13,695 nucleotides of DNA, taken from positions 1 to 13,695 of the forward strand of contig DASPTB010000207.1 in NCBI GenBank assembly GCA_035623615.1, read 5' to 3'. Positions within the stretch are counted from its first letter, which is position 1. Each line of letters opens with the position of its first letter. The notes under the pieces were generated by a model. That model had not been told where the DNA came from and ran no database searches. It was given only the letters and a program-made list of their open reading frames with translations. Source of the stretch: DASPTB01 sp035623615 (GTDB lineage Bacteria; Actinomycetota; UBA4738). Made by a program: the position numbers and the translations under genes. This document shows, in pieces, positions 1 through 6,220 of this stretch.

Positions 1-15
1 CCTCGTCAGTGTGAG

Positions 16-60
16 CTCCTCGGTAGCCGCGCGCCCTGCGCGTTCGCCCGGACACTAGCA
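16..60 (-). promoter_or_regulatory. Possible leftward promoter and ribosome-binding site of a gene beyond the left edge
   Basis: Read on the minus strand, TGCTAGTGT (60-52) looks like an extended -10 element (TGn plus TAnnnT). It is followed downstream by GAGGAG (21-16), a good ribosome-binding sequence. The gene itself would begin at or beyond position 9; the only codon in register inside the window is CTG at 9-7, which is rare as a start. No clear -35 box was found. This suggests a gene divergent from the FmdB-type gene, but nothing of its product is visible. Confidence 0.2.
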
Positions 61-88
61 TCCCGCTCGAGCGCCGGGCGAGGCAGCG

Positions 89-94
89 TACACT
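89..94 (+). promoter_or_regulatory. -10 element giving a leaderless transcript for the FmdB-type gene
   Basis: TACACT at 89-94 fits the TAnnnT -10 pattern. The GTG start at 101 lies six bases after the hexamer, where transcription normally begins, and there is no Shine-Dalgarno sequence before it. The gene is therefore probably read from a leaderless mRNA. No good -35 box is visible at the expected distance (CTCGAG at 66-71 is a poor match). Confidence 0.4.
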
Positions 95-100
95 TGGCCC

Positions 101-325
101 GTGCCGCTCTACGAATACGAGTGCGCCGCGTGCGGCGAACAATTCGACCGCCTTCAGCGCGCCGGCGCGGCGACGAATCCGCCGTGCCCGATGTGCGGCG
201 CGATCGAGAGCAGACGGCTCATCTCGTTGGTGGCCGGCCTCGGCTCGCGCCCGGGCGGTGCGACAGCGAGCGATGCCCGGGCGGGCGGCTGCGGCTGCGG
301 CGGCGCCTGCGTCTGCCGCCGCTGA
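101..325 (+). CDS. FmdB-type zinc-ribbon protein
   Basis: A 74-residue protein of the FmdB/CxxC_CxxC_SSSS putative regulatory family. It opens with the hallmark MPLYEYEC and has two CxxC knuckles, C8-x2-C11 and C29-x2-C32, that should bind one zinc ion. The segment around residues 37-45 (RRLISLVAG) corresponds to the end of the conserved domain. The C-terminal tail is Gly/Cys-rich, with four more cysteines (pattern GCGCGGACVC), as in many members of this family. FmdB was named from the formamidase operon of Methylophilus, and the biochemical role of the family is not settled. The start is GTG at 101, chosen because MPLYEYEC is the family's N-terminus and a -10 box sits exactly upstream. It appears to be a single-gene unit; the next gene has its own leader. 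Confidence 0.88.
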   Translation: MPLYEYECAACGEQFDRLQRAGAATNPPCPMCGAIESRRLISLVAGLGSRPGGATASDARAGGCGCGGACVCRR

Positions 326-449
326 CGCGATCCAACTTAAAAGACGGTCGAATCGAAGGTTGCGCTCGACCCTTCCGGCTTGATAAGACAGCCGGGGTGA
401 TCGATGCCTCGGTGGCGGCCGGAATCGGTCCGGCCCGAAAGGGGGGTTC
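326..449 (+). other. Structured leader upstream of the secreted-protein gene
   Basis: This 124-base gap contains three inverted repeats: GGTCGA/TCGACC (346-351 with 366-371), CCGGCT/AGCCGG (375-380 with 390-395, loop TGATAAGAC) and GGCCGG/CCGGCC (417-422 with 430-435, seven-base loop). The last is followed by a purine run with GGGGGG at 441-446, the probable ribosome-binding site of the ATG at 450. I compared it by memory with the common riboswitch cores (c-di-GMP, c-di-AMP, SAM, cobalamin, TPP, glycine) and matched none. The first two repeats overlap the candidate promoter and may simply be promoter DNA. Confidence 0.35.
360..387 (+). promoter_or_regulatory. Candidate promoter of the secreted-protein gene
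   Basis: TTGCGC (360-365) and GATAAG (382-387), separated by 16 bases, match three and four positions of the sigma-70-type -35 and -10 consensus. The predicted start of transcription near 394 would leave a 5' leader of about 55 bases that carries only the 417-435 hairpin. The match is moderate, and the -10 lies in the loop of an inverted repeat. Confidence 0.3.
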
Positions 450-1052
450 ATGAGGAGGACACTTCTCGTACTGGTCGGCTGCCTGTGCCTGCTGATGGCG
501 ACCGGACCGCAGGCTTTTGCAGCGAGTCGGGTTCACGACGGGGTGGGACGTGGCGGGGGCGCCTCGTTGCGGCACGCACGGGTCGGACCGGCGATACCCG
601 ACGACATCAACTTCGACAACCTGTCGGCTCCGTGCCTCTACGCTTCCGCCACCCAGCTGAAATCGCTCGACGGAGCGCACTTCAAGGGTCACGGCGCCGT
701 CCTCAACGAGTGCTCCCACTTCAATGTCACGGGTTACTCACCCCCGAACTTCCTCGCGTTCAACTGCGCTGCGCAGCTGCCCACGGGCCAAGTGCCGCAG
801 CTGCCGGAAACGATCAAGCTGCCCATCTCCTTCGGTGACGTCAGCCTGTCGGTGGGGTCGGCGGGGTCGGCGGGGACCATCCTCAAGATCCAGGGCAAGG
901 GAAGCGAGGGGTCGGAGACGCACCTCGTGACGCTGGGGGCGGCGATGCAGACGGTCAGCTTCACCAAGCCCATTCAAACCATCAAGCTCAAGTCGGCGGA
1001 CCGGCACAACCCGGTGTGCCAATTGGTCGTCGACGACATCGTCTACGGCTGA
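450..1052 (+). CDS. Secreted four-cysteine protein of unknown function, probably a beta-sandwich
   Basis: A 200-residue protein that I do not recognise as a named family. It begins with a clear Sec signal peptide: MRRT, a hydrophobic core, and a likely signal peptidase I cut after A24 (AFA-AS). Residues 26-50 look like a flexible Gly/Arg-rich linker. The remaining 150 residues alternate short hydrophobic strands, opening with INFDNLS and closing with CQLVVDDIVYG. This rhythm, with a terminal DD-hydrophobic strand, resembles secreted jelly-roll/lectin-like domains; that is inference from pattern only. Four cysteines (62, 88, 106, 190) could form two disulfides outside the cell. There is no C-terminal anchor or sortase motif, so it is probably released. 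ATG at 450 is preceded by a GGGGGG ribosome-binding run. It is flanked by a structured leader and a strong terminator, so it is monocistronic. Confidence 0.75.
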   Translation: MRRTLLVLVGCLCLLMATGPQAFAASRVHDGVGRGGGASLRHARVGPAIPDDINFDNLSAPCLYASATQLKSLDGAHFKGHGAVLNECSHFNVTGYSPPNFLAFNCAAQLPTGQVPQLPETIKLPISFGDVSLSVGSAGSAGTILKIQGKGSEGSETHLVTLGAAMQTVSFTKPIQTIKLKSADRHNPVCQLVVDDIVYG

Positions 1053-1067
1053 ACCACCACCTGCATT

Positions 1068-1101
1068 CGCTCAGGGGGGCGGCAGGCCGCCCCCCTGAGC
1101 G
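1068..1101 (+). terminator. Terminator-like 16-bp perfect hairpin after the secreted-protein gene
   Basis: CGCTCAGGGGGGCGGC (1068-1083) is perfectly complementary to 1086-1101, starting 15 bases after the stop codon. It has no T-tract, as is common in high-GC actinobacteria. It is symmetrical and could act on both strands. Confidence 0.65.
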
Positions 1102-1232
1102 CGCTCTCGGCGTCCGGGGCCGCACCCCCTCCACTCGATCCTCGCTCCCCCACCCCGTCCCGCCTCGTTTCCCGCAGCAATCTCCGCAGGTCCCCGGTGC
1201 CGTATGACGAGTGGGGAGGTATTTGTGCAAGT
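1102..1232 (+). other. C-rich, G-poor intergenic stretch, possible Rho-utilisation region
   Basis: Between the hairpin and the transporter promoter there is no convincing gene. By my count, 1121-1180 holds 35 C and 8 G in 60 bases, a skew typical of Rho loading sites on the transcript. On the opposite strand the same stretch gives G-runs (complement of 1147-1151, 1153-1156, 1159-1161, 1171-1173) that could form a G-quadruplex. Open reading frames that begin here (for example GTG at 1211) are discussed under the next gene. Confidence 0.3.
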
Positions 1233-1261
1233 TTGTCCGGCTGCCCACTGCGACATACAAT
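1233..1261 (+). promoter_or_regulatory. Promoter of the C-A-B transporter unit
   Basis: TTGTCC (1233-1238), a 17-base spacer, then TACAAT (1256-1261) give a good sigma-70-type promoter, with four of six and five of six consensus positions. Transcription would begin near 1268, about 30 bases before ATG 1298. This placement excludes the upstream in-frame starts GTG 1211 and TTG 1223 for transcripts from this promoter. Confidence 0.6.
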
Positions 1262-1297
1262 CCCGCCCGCACGCCGACAGGGGGAGCGGCAGAGCGC

Positions 1298-2284
1298 ATG
1301 CGCCAGGACCAATCGATCCGAAGCGACCGCGTCGAGGTGGAGCCGGGCGAGGCTCCCGCAGGCCAGTCCTCCATCGGAAAGACCCCCTGGCAGCTCTTCT
1401 GGCGGCGCTTCAAAAAGGACAAGGTGGCGCTGGTGGGCGGCGTCGTGATCATCGCCCTGATCGTGATCGCGATCCTGGCGCCGCTGATCGCAAAGATGGT
1501 CGGACACGGTCCCAACGAGCTGTTCGACAGCGCCACGAACGAGTTCGGTCTGCCCGTCGGCCCGTCGGCCAAGTTCTGGTTCGGCGCCGACCGGTCGGGG
1601 CGCGACGTCTTCGTCCGCACGATCTACGGGGCGCGGACGTCGCTCGCCGTGGCGTTCCTCGCCACCGGCATCGCGACGCTCATCGGCGTGACGCTCGGCC
1701 TGATCGCCGGCTACCTGGCGGGCTCGGTCGACATGGTCATCTCCCGAATCATCGACGTCGTGCTGTCGCTCCCACTGCTGCTGTTCGCGCTCGGCATCTC
1801 GGCCGCGTGCTCGGTGTCGAAGAACGGCTGCCTGCACGGGCTCGTCCAGCCGGGCCTGCGGCTCGTGGTGTTCATCATCGCCCTGTTCACATGGCCGTAC
1901 CTCGCGCGAATCGTCCGGGGGCAGGTGCTCTCGCTTCGCGAGCGGGAGTTCATCGAGGCATCGCACTCGATGGGTGCCGGCGAGTGGCGTATCATGTTCG
2001 CCGACATCCTTCCGAACCTGGCCGCGCCGATCATCGTCTACACGACGCTGATCATCCCGAGCAACATCCTGTTCGAAGCGGCGCTGTCGTTCCTCGGGGT
2101 CGGGATCCCGCAGACGACGCCGTCGTGGGGACGGATGCTGTCGGACGCCTCCAATTCGCAGATGTTCACGTACGCCTGGTGGATGATGCTGTTTCCCGGC
2201 CTCTTCCTGCTCATCACGACCCTTGCGTTCAACCTGGTCGGAGACGGGCTTCGCGACGCCCTCGACCCCAGATCGAGGAGGTGA
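1298..2284 (+). CDS. Peptide-type ABC transporter permease, DppC/OppC family
   Basis: Inner-membrane permease (328 aa) of a family-5 (dipeptide/oligopeptide/nickel) ABC importer. The N-terminal cytoplasmic tail leads to WRRFKKDK (35-42) and TM1 (about 43-62), the OppC_N signature. The motif FGADRSGRDVFVRTIYG (95-111) is diagnostic of the C-type permease. The ATPase-contacting EAA loop is seen as EASHSMGAG (220-228), with ILPN following at 237-240. The helix SFLGVG and the end DALDPRSRR are also typical. An extra loop at 169-188 carries two cysteines (C171, C178) that most homologues I know lack. I chose ATG 1298 because AGGGGGAG lies 11 bases upstream and the promoter lies inside the longer frame, which opens at GTG 1211. 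First gene of a C-A-B unit; the substrate cannot be read from the sequence. Confidence 0.92.
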   Translation: MRQDQSIRSDRVEVEPGEAPAGQSSIGKTPWQLFWRRFKKDKVALVGGVVIIALIVIAILAPLIAKMVGHGPNELFDSATNEFGLPVGPSAKFWFGADRSGRDVFVRTIYGARTSLAVAFLATGIATLIGVTLGLIAGYLAGSVDMVISRIIDVVLSLPLLLFALGISAACSVSKNGCLHGLVQPGLRLVVFIIALFTWPYLARIVRGQVLSLREREFIEASHSMGAGEWRIMFADILPNLAAPIIVYTTLIIPSNILFEAALSFLGVGIPQTTPSWGRMLSDASNSQMFTYAWWMMLFPGLFLLITTLAFNLVGDGLRDALDPRSRR

Positions 2285-2308
2285 CGCCGAGAGAGCACCG
2301 ATCGAAGG

Positions 2309-2333
2309 GGCGGGCATCGTCCGGACGCCCGCC
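2309..2333 (+). repeat. Intergenic hairpin before the substrate-binding gene
   Basis: GGCGGGC (2309-2315) and GCCCGCC (2327-2333) form a 7-bp stem with an 11-base loop, in the 77-base gap between permease C and the binding protein. With no T-tract it is more likely a message-stabilising or partial-attenuation element than a full terminator. The next gene's ribosome-binding site (AGGGGG, 2351-2356) is free of the stem. Confidence 0.35.
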
Positions 2334-2361
2334 GCGACACTGACTGAAGAAGGGGGAAAGG

Positions 2362-4224
2362 ATGAGACGTTCTCCAAAGGGGTCGGCCCTTTTCGTCTTT
2401 GGGGTGGCCGCGCTCCTGATCGCCACCGCGTGCTCGAGCAACAACGGGAGCAGCAGCAGCAGCTCGCCCTCCGGAGCCGTCAAGAAAGGCGGGACCTACC
2501 GGAGCGCGACGTCGAGCTTCGGGTTCGTCGGTGACTTCGATCCCGTCGGCGAGTACACCGCCGTCGGGTTCTCCTACTACCAGATGCTCCTGCGGACGCT
2601 CCTGAACTACACGGGGCAGGCGGGAGCGGCCGGGCTCGTGCCGCACCCCGACCTGGCGACCGACATGGGGACCGTCAGTCCCGACGGCCTGACCTACACC
2701 TACCACCTCAAGAGCGGGATCAAGTTCGGTCCGCCGATCAACCGGGAGATCACCTCGAGCGACATCAAGTACGCGTTCGAGCGGATCGACTCGTCGTCGC
2801 TCGTGGCCCAGTACGCCTTCTACTACGACGGCGTGATCCAGGGCATGCAACAGCACAGCGGGCCGCCGAAGAACATCTCGGGGATCGACACACCCGACCC
2901 GCAGACGATCGTGTTCCACCTGACGACGCCCACGAGCGACTTCCCGGCGCGCCTGACGCTCGCCGCGACGGCCCCGGTGCCGCAGGAGGTGGCGAAGTGC
3001 TTCACCAAGCCTTCGGGCGGGTACGGCAACGACATCGTCTCGTCGGGGCCGTATATGATCCAGGGCGCCGACCAGATGGACCCGTCGTCGTGCAGCACGA
3101 TCAAGCCGATGTCCGGCTACGATCCGACGTCGCACCTGATCCTCGTCCGCAACCCGAACTGGGATCAGTCGACGGACAACCTGCGGAAGGCCTACGTCAA
3201 CGGCCTGAACATGTCGATCGACTCGAACGTCGACGACATCTTCAACAAGATCTCGTCGGGATCGCTCGATGGATCCTTCTACGAGATCCCGCCGCCGACG
3301 GTGCTGCAGAAGTACTCGACGGACTCGTCGCTGAAGCCGTACCTGCACGTCGACCCGCAGAACACCACGTACTACATCTCGATGAACCTGCTGGTGCCGC
3401 CCTTCGACGACATCCACGTCAGGAAGGCGGTCAACTGGATCATCGACAAGTCGGCAATTCAGAAGGCGTGGGGAGGTCCCTCGACGGGAACCATCGCCGG
3501 GCACATCATGCCGCCCTCGATGGCCGACCTCGGCGCAGACTACAACCCGTACGGAACACCGGGTAACCAGGGAGACCTCGCCAAGGCCGAGGCCGAGATG
3601 AAGCAGTCGAAGTACGACCCGGGCAAGACCGGGAAGTGCACGGCTTCGGTCTGCAGCGGCATCATCCTGCTGAACCGCAACGAGCCGCCCTGGACCGACG
3701 CCGAAGCGGGGATCGTCGCCGACCTGGCGAAGATCGGGATCAACGTGAAGGCCCGCGAGATGGAGTCGGGGGCCGCCTACCAGACGATCGACACGGTCAA
3801 GTCTGGAGCGCAGGTCGGCATCTCGATGAACCCGCGATGGGGAGCCGACTACGGCGACCCGAACACGTTCGCGCAGCCGCTGTTCTCGTCCGACTCGCTG
3901 ATCCCGGTGGGGACGTCGAACTACTCCATGGTCGGCATGACCTCGTCCATGGCGAAGAAGTTCGGCGTCAGCTACCCGGCCGGCGGCGTGCCGAGCGCCG
4001 ACTCGCAGATCAACGCGTGCCTTCCCAAGACGGGCCAGGACCGCACGACCTGCTTCCAGGGGGTGGACAAGTACCTGATGGAGGACGTCGTCCCATGGGT
4101 GCCGATGTTCTGGGCCAACCAGGTGACGATCACGTCGCCGACGGTGACCAACTGGGCGTTCGATCAGTTCACCGGCTTCATCGCCCTGCAGAACATCGCG
4201 GTCAGCAACACGGCCACGCCGTGA
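2362..4224 (+). CDS. Substrate-binding lipoprotein of a peptide-type ABC importer (SBP family 5)
   Basis: A 620-residue extracytoplasmic binding protein of the DppA/OppA family that captures substrate for the two flanking permeases. The signal peptide ends in a lipobox, IATAC, with C24 as the lipidated residue, followed by a Ser-rich tether (25-38) encoded partly by AGC repeats. Family marks include KKGGTYR (41-47), SPDGLTYTYHLKSGIKF (106-122), the nearby SSDIKYAFERI, and VRKAVNWIIDKSAI in the middle. Pairs of cysteines occur in three regions (KCF...SSC, KCTASVC, ACL...TTC), which suggests about three disulfides, reasonable for an exported protein. At 620 aa it is longer than the roughly 500-550 aa usual for the family. 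ATG 2362 has AGGGGG five bases upstream. Substrate is unknown; family members bind peptides, sugars, nickel or opines. Confidence 0.93.
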   Translation: MRRSPKGSALFVFGVAALLIATACSSNNGSSSSSSPSGAVKKGGTYRSATSSFGFVGDFDPVGEYTAVGFSYYQMLLRTLLNYTGQAGAAGLVPHPDLATDMGTVSPDGLTYTYHLKSGIKFGPPINREITSSDIKYAFERIDSSSLVAQYAFYYDGVIQGMQQHSGPPKNISGIDTPDPQTIVFHLTTPTSDFPARLTLAATAPVPQEVAKCFTKPSGGYGNDIVSSGPYMIQGADQMDPSSCSTIKPMSGYDPTSHLILVRNPNWDQSTDNLRKAYVNGLNMSIDSNVDDIFNKISSGSLDGSFYEIPPPTVLQKYSTDSSLKPYLHVDPQNTTYYISMNLLVPPFDDIHVRKAVNWIIDKSAIQKAWGGPSTGTIAGHIMPPSMADLGADYNPYGTPGNQGDLAKAEAEMKQSKYDPGKTGKCTASVCSGIILLNRNEPPWTDAEAGIVADLAKIGINVKAREMESGAAYQTIDTVKSGAQVGISMNPRWGADYGDPNTFAQPLFSSDSLIPVGTSNYSMVGMTSSMAKKFGVSYPAGGVPSADSQINACLPKTGQDRTTCFQGVDKYLMEDVVPWVPMFWANQVTITSPTVTNWAFDQFTGFIALQNIAVSNTATP

Positions 4225-4258
4225 CCCGGTGACGACGAGAGCACCTCGCCGAAGCGGA

Positions 4259-4309
4259 GGGAGGGGCCACCGAACCCGGTGGCCCCTCCCCACCCCACCC
4301 GGGGGCCAC
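4259..4309 (+). promoter_or_regulatory. Intergenic hairpin with a competing alternative pairing near the permease B start
   Basis: GGGAGGGGCCACC (4259-4271) pairs perfectly with 4278-4290 (13 bp, six-base loop GAACCC), downstream of the binding-protein stop. GGGGCCAC of the left arm is repeated at 4302-4309, where it includes the only G-run that could serve as ribosome-binding site for ATG 4316. The right arm (4279-4286) can pair with either copy. The two folds are mutually exclusive: one is terminator-like, the other masks the start region. No T-tract follows. At minimum this hairpin should lower expression of the permease relative to the binding protein. Confidence 0.5.
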
Positions 4310-4315
4310 TGAATC

Positions 4316-5284
4316 ATGTGGCGCTACATCATCCGGCGGCTCATCCTGGTGGTCTTCGTCCTGCTGTTCATCACGCTGATCACGTACGTGCTCTTCTTCG
4401 TCATGCCGCCGACCGACCCGGCGGTCCTGTTCGCGGGGAAGCACCCCACGCCGCAGGTCATCGCGCAGGTGAAGAAGAACTTCGGCCTGGACAAGCCGTT
4501 CTATATCCAGTACCTGCTGTACGTGAAGCACATCGTCCTCGGCGACCAGTACGGGTGGCCCGGCCTCGGGTTCTCGTTCACCACCGGAAAGGCCGTGCGC
4601 TCGCTGATCCTGGAGAAGCTGGCGGTCACGTTCGCGCTCTCGGTGGGCGCCTCGATCGTGTGGCTCCTGATCGGCGTCCCGATCGGGATCATCTCGGCGA
4701 TCAAGCCGGGTTCCATCTACGACCGGCTCGGAATGGGGTTCGCGCTCTTCTTCGTCTCCGCGCCCGTCTTCTGGGTCGGGCTCATGTTCCTGTGGATCTT
4801 CTGGTACAAGCTGCACATCGCGGCCGGCACCGGGTACTACCCCATCAGCCAGTACGGCGTCTTCACGTGGGCGAACCACATGATCATGCCCTGGGTGGTC
4901 CTCGCCCTGGTCTTCGCGGCGTTCTACGCGCGCATGGTCCGCGGCAACCTGATCGAGACCATGCACGAGGACTACATCCGGACCGCGCGTGCCAAGGGCA
5001 TCTCCGAGCGCCGCGTGATCATGAAACACGGCCTGCGGGCCGCCCTGACGCCGGTCGTGACCATGTTCGGGATCGACTTCGGATTGCTCTTCGGCGGGGC
5101 GATCATCACCGAGACCGTCTTCAACCTTCAGGGAATAGGGTTGCTGTCCGTCCAGTCGGTGAACAACGGGGACCTGCCGGTGATCGTGGCGATCACGCTG
5201 GTCGCATCCTTCGCGGTGACCTTCATGAACCTGATCGTCGATATCGTCTACGCGTACCTCGACCCTCGGGTCCGGTACGAGTAG
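4316..5284 (+). CDS. Peptide-type ABC transporter permease, DppB/OppB family
   Basis: Inner-membrane permease, 322 aa, partner of the C-type permease encoded upstream. It begins MWRYIIRRLI followed by TM1 (about 9-29), the standard B-type opening. The stretch PQVIAQVKKNFGLDKPF, about residues 44-60, is the family's periplasmic motif. The EAA loop is TARAKGISERRV (223-234), followed by HGLRAALTPVV, and the protein ends YAYLDPRVRYE, the characteristic B-type terminus. The ATG at 4316 is supported by this alignment, but the ribosome-binding site is weak (GGGGG at 4301-4305, ten bases away) and lies in a possible secondary structure. It is last in the C-A-B unit and is closed by a terminator, so no ATPase gene follows. 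Confidence 0.93.
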   Translation: MWRYIIRRLILVVFVLLFITLITYVLFFVMPPTDPAVLFAGKHPTPQVIAQVKKNFGLDKPFYIQYLLYVKHIVLGDQYGWPGLGFSFTTGKAVRSLILEKLAVTFALSVGASIVWLLIGVPIGIISAIKPGSIYDRLGMGFALFFVSAPVFWVGLMFLWIFWYKLHIAAGTGYYPISQYGVFTWANHMIMPWVVLALVFAAFYARMVRGNLIETMHEDYIRTARAKGISERRVIMKHGLRAALTPVVTMFGIDFGLLFGGAIITETVFNLQGIGLLSVQSVNNGDLPVIVAITLVASFAVTFMNLIVDIVYAYLDPRVRYE

Positions 5285-5313
5285 CGAGGGCTCCGCCGAA
5301 GCGGAGCCCTCGC
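5284..5313 (+). terminator. Strong terminator-like hairpin after permease B
   Basis: A 13-bp perfect stem, GCGAGGGCTCCGC (5284-5296) with 5301-5313, closed by a CGAA tetraloop. It begins on the last base of the permease stop codon and lies between two convergent genes, so it can serve both strands. It has no T-tract. Confidence 0.75.
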
Positions 5314-5336
5314 GACCCGCGCCGCGTGTCCGCGCC

Positions 5337-5885
5337 TCACGCTCCCTGGTTGAGCGGGTCCCCCGGGTCCATGGACGAACCGCTCTCCAGCAGCGTCTTG
5401 AGGTCGCTGAGCACCCAGTTCCAGCCGCCCCCGGCGCCCTCGGCCTCGCGATCGCCCGACACCAGGCGGGCGAGCTTCGGCGCACCGTCGAGCTCGTGGA
5501 TGACCGTGAGCTTCGAAACCCCGCCCTTCCCCGCCGAGATCTCGTACGTCAGGCGCGTGAAGCCTTCGGCCATCAGCTCGGGATCCATCATCATCCTCCA
5601 CGTCCGGACGAGCCGGTGCGGAGGGTCCGCCTCGATCACCTCGCCGTCGACGATGACGTCCGGAGTCGGGTACCCCATCTCCTCCCCCGCCCTCTTCATC
5701 GCGTCGCTGGCGAACTCCCGCGCCACGCCGCCCGGCCTGAGGTCGAAGTCGGCGCGGCCGCCGTAGCCGTAGCGCGCCGACCACTCGGGCTTGGTGATCG
5801 CATCCCAGATGGCCTGTGGTGTCGCCTTGATGTAGACGCGGTAGACCTGGGTCGTCACCGCGGTCTCGGTGGTGGTGGTCGTCAT
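5337..5885 (-). CDS. SRPBCC-superfamily (AHSA1-like) protein
   Basis: A 182-residue cytosolic protein of the Activator-of-Hsp90-ATPase-homologue (AHSA1) branch of the START/SRPBCC fold, a helix-grip barrel with a hydrophobic cavity. After a Thr-rich start (MTTTTTETAVTT), the domain opens with VYIKATPQAIWDAITKPEW, the typical first strand and helix. The central strands include GEVIEADPPHRLVRTW, and it ends with GGWNWVLSDLKTLLESG, the usual long C-terminal helix. Ligand and function are unknown; in such pairs the protein is thought to bind a small molecule or to be the effector of the adjacent repressor. I chose ATG 5885 because AAGGAGGA lies just upstream and because a longer frame would run back into the repressor gene. 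Its start overlaps the repressor's stop (ATGA), which implies translational coupling. Confidence 0.9.
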   Translation of the reverse strand: MTTTTTETAVTTQVYRVYIKATPQAIWDAITKPEWSARYGYGGRADFDLRPGGVAREFASDAMKRAGEEMGYPTPDVIVDGEVIEADPPHRLVRTWRMMMDPELMAEGFTRLTYEISAGKGGVSKLTVIHELDGAPKLARLVSGDREAEGAGGGWNWVLSDLKTLLESGSSMDPGDPLNQGA

Positions 5886-6211
5886 GCCGGTTCCTCCTTC
5901 CCCTCGAGCTCGCGCTTGAGGTCGGCGAGCGCCGACACCCGGCGCTCGGTGTACTTGTCGATCCACCGGTCGTGGACCAGGCGGATCGGCACCGGGTTCA
6001 GGAAGTGAAGCTTCTCGCGCCCCTCCCGGCGCGTGACCACCAGGCCGGCGTCCTCCAGGAGGCGCAGGTGCTTCATCACCCCGAAGCGACTCATCTCCAG
6101 CCGGGACTCCAGCTCGGTGAGCGTGCGGCCGTCACGCTCGAAGAGCAGGTCCAACAGGAATCGACGCGTCGGGTCCGCCAGCGCCTTGAACACGCGGTCG
6201 TCGTCGGTCAC
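5882..6211 (-). CDS. ArsR-family winged-helix repressor
   Basis: A 109-residue transcription regulator. FKALADPTRRFLLDLL (8-23) is the classic ArsR opening. LTELESRLEMSRFGVMKHLRLLEDAGLV (31-58) is the helix-turn-helix, and the wing follows at about 59-71. It has no cysteine, so it is not a thiol-based metal sensor. It belongs to the ArsR group usually found in front of AHSA1/SRPBCC genes. The start is GTG 6211: family alignment demands an N-terminus a few residues before FKALADP, and the frame upstream of it is not protein-like. No strong ribosome-binding site precedes the start, and the -10 box ends only nine bases away, so the message is probably leaderless or nearly so. A palindrome in its own promoter points to autorepression. 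Forms an operon with the SRPBCC gene through an ATGA overlap. Confidence 0.92.
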   Translation of the reverse strand: MTDDDRVFKALADPTRRFLLDLLFERDGRTLTELESRLEMSRFGVMKHLRLLEDAGLVVTRREGREKLHFLNPVPIRLVHDRWIDKYTERRVSALADLKRELEGKEEPA

Positions 6212-6220
6212 GATTCCCGG

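Noticed and set aside
326..449. Known riboswitch in the leader of the secreted-protein gene
   Set aside because: None of the conserved cores I could recall (c-di-GMP, c-di-AMP, SAM, cobalamin, TPP, glycine) is present; only generic GC hairpins are visible.
450..482. Lipobox-like LVGC at residues 8-11 of the secreted protein
   Set aside because: Only ten residues precede the cysteine and the hydrophobic stretch continues past it; a later AFA-AS signal peptidase I site fits much better.
1043..2377. Long minus-strand open frame opposite permease C
   Set aside because: Low-complexity Arg/Asp/Glu-rich translation, antisense to a well-supported permease and across its promoter; no ribosome-binding site of note.
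2448..2462. AGC triplet repeat as a phase-variable tract
   Set aside because: It encodes the Ser-rich tether common after lipoprotein signal peptides, and length change by triplets would not shift the frame.
2038..4317. Very long minus-strand open frame (759 codons) opposite the binding protein and permease
   Set aside because: It is a GC-bias shadow of the real + strand genes: very rich in Arg, Asp, His and Val, with no recognisable domain. The plus-strand proteins are unmistakable family members.
5886..5966. 27-residue upstream extension of the SRPBCC protein
   Set aside because: It would lie inside the arsR coding sequence; the ATG at 5885 has an excellent ribosome-binding site and fits the family N-terminus.
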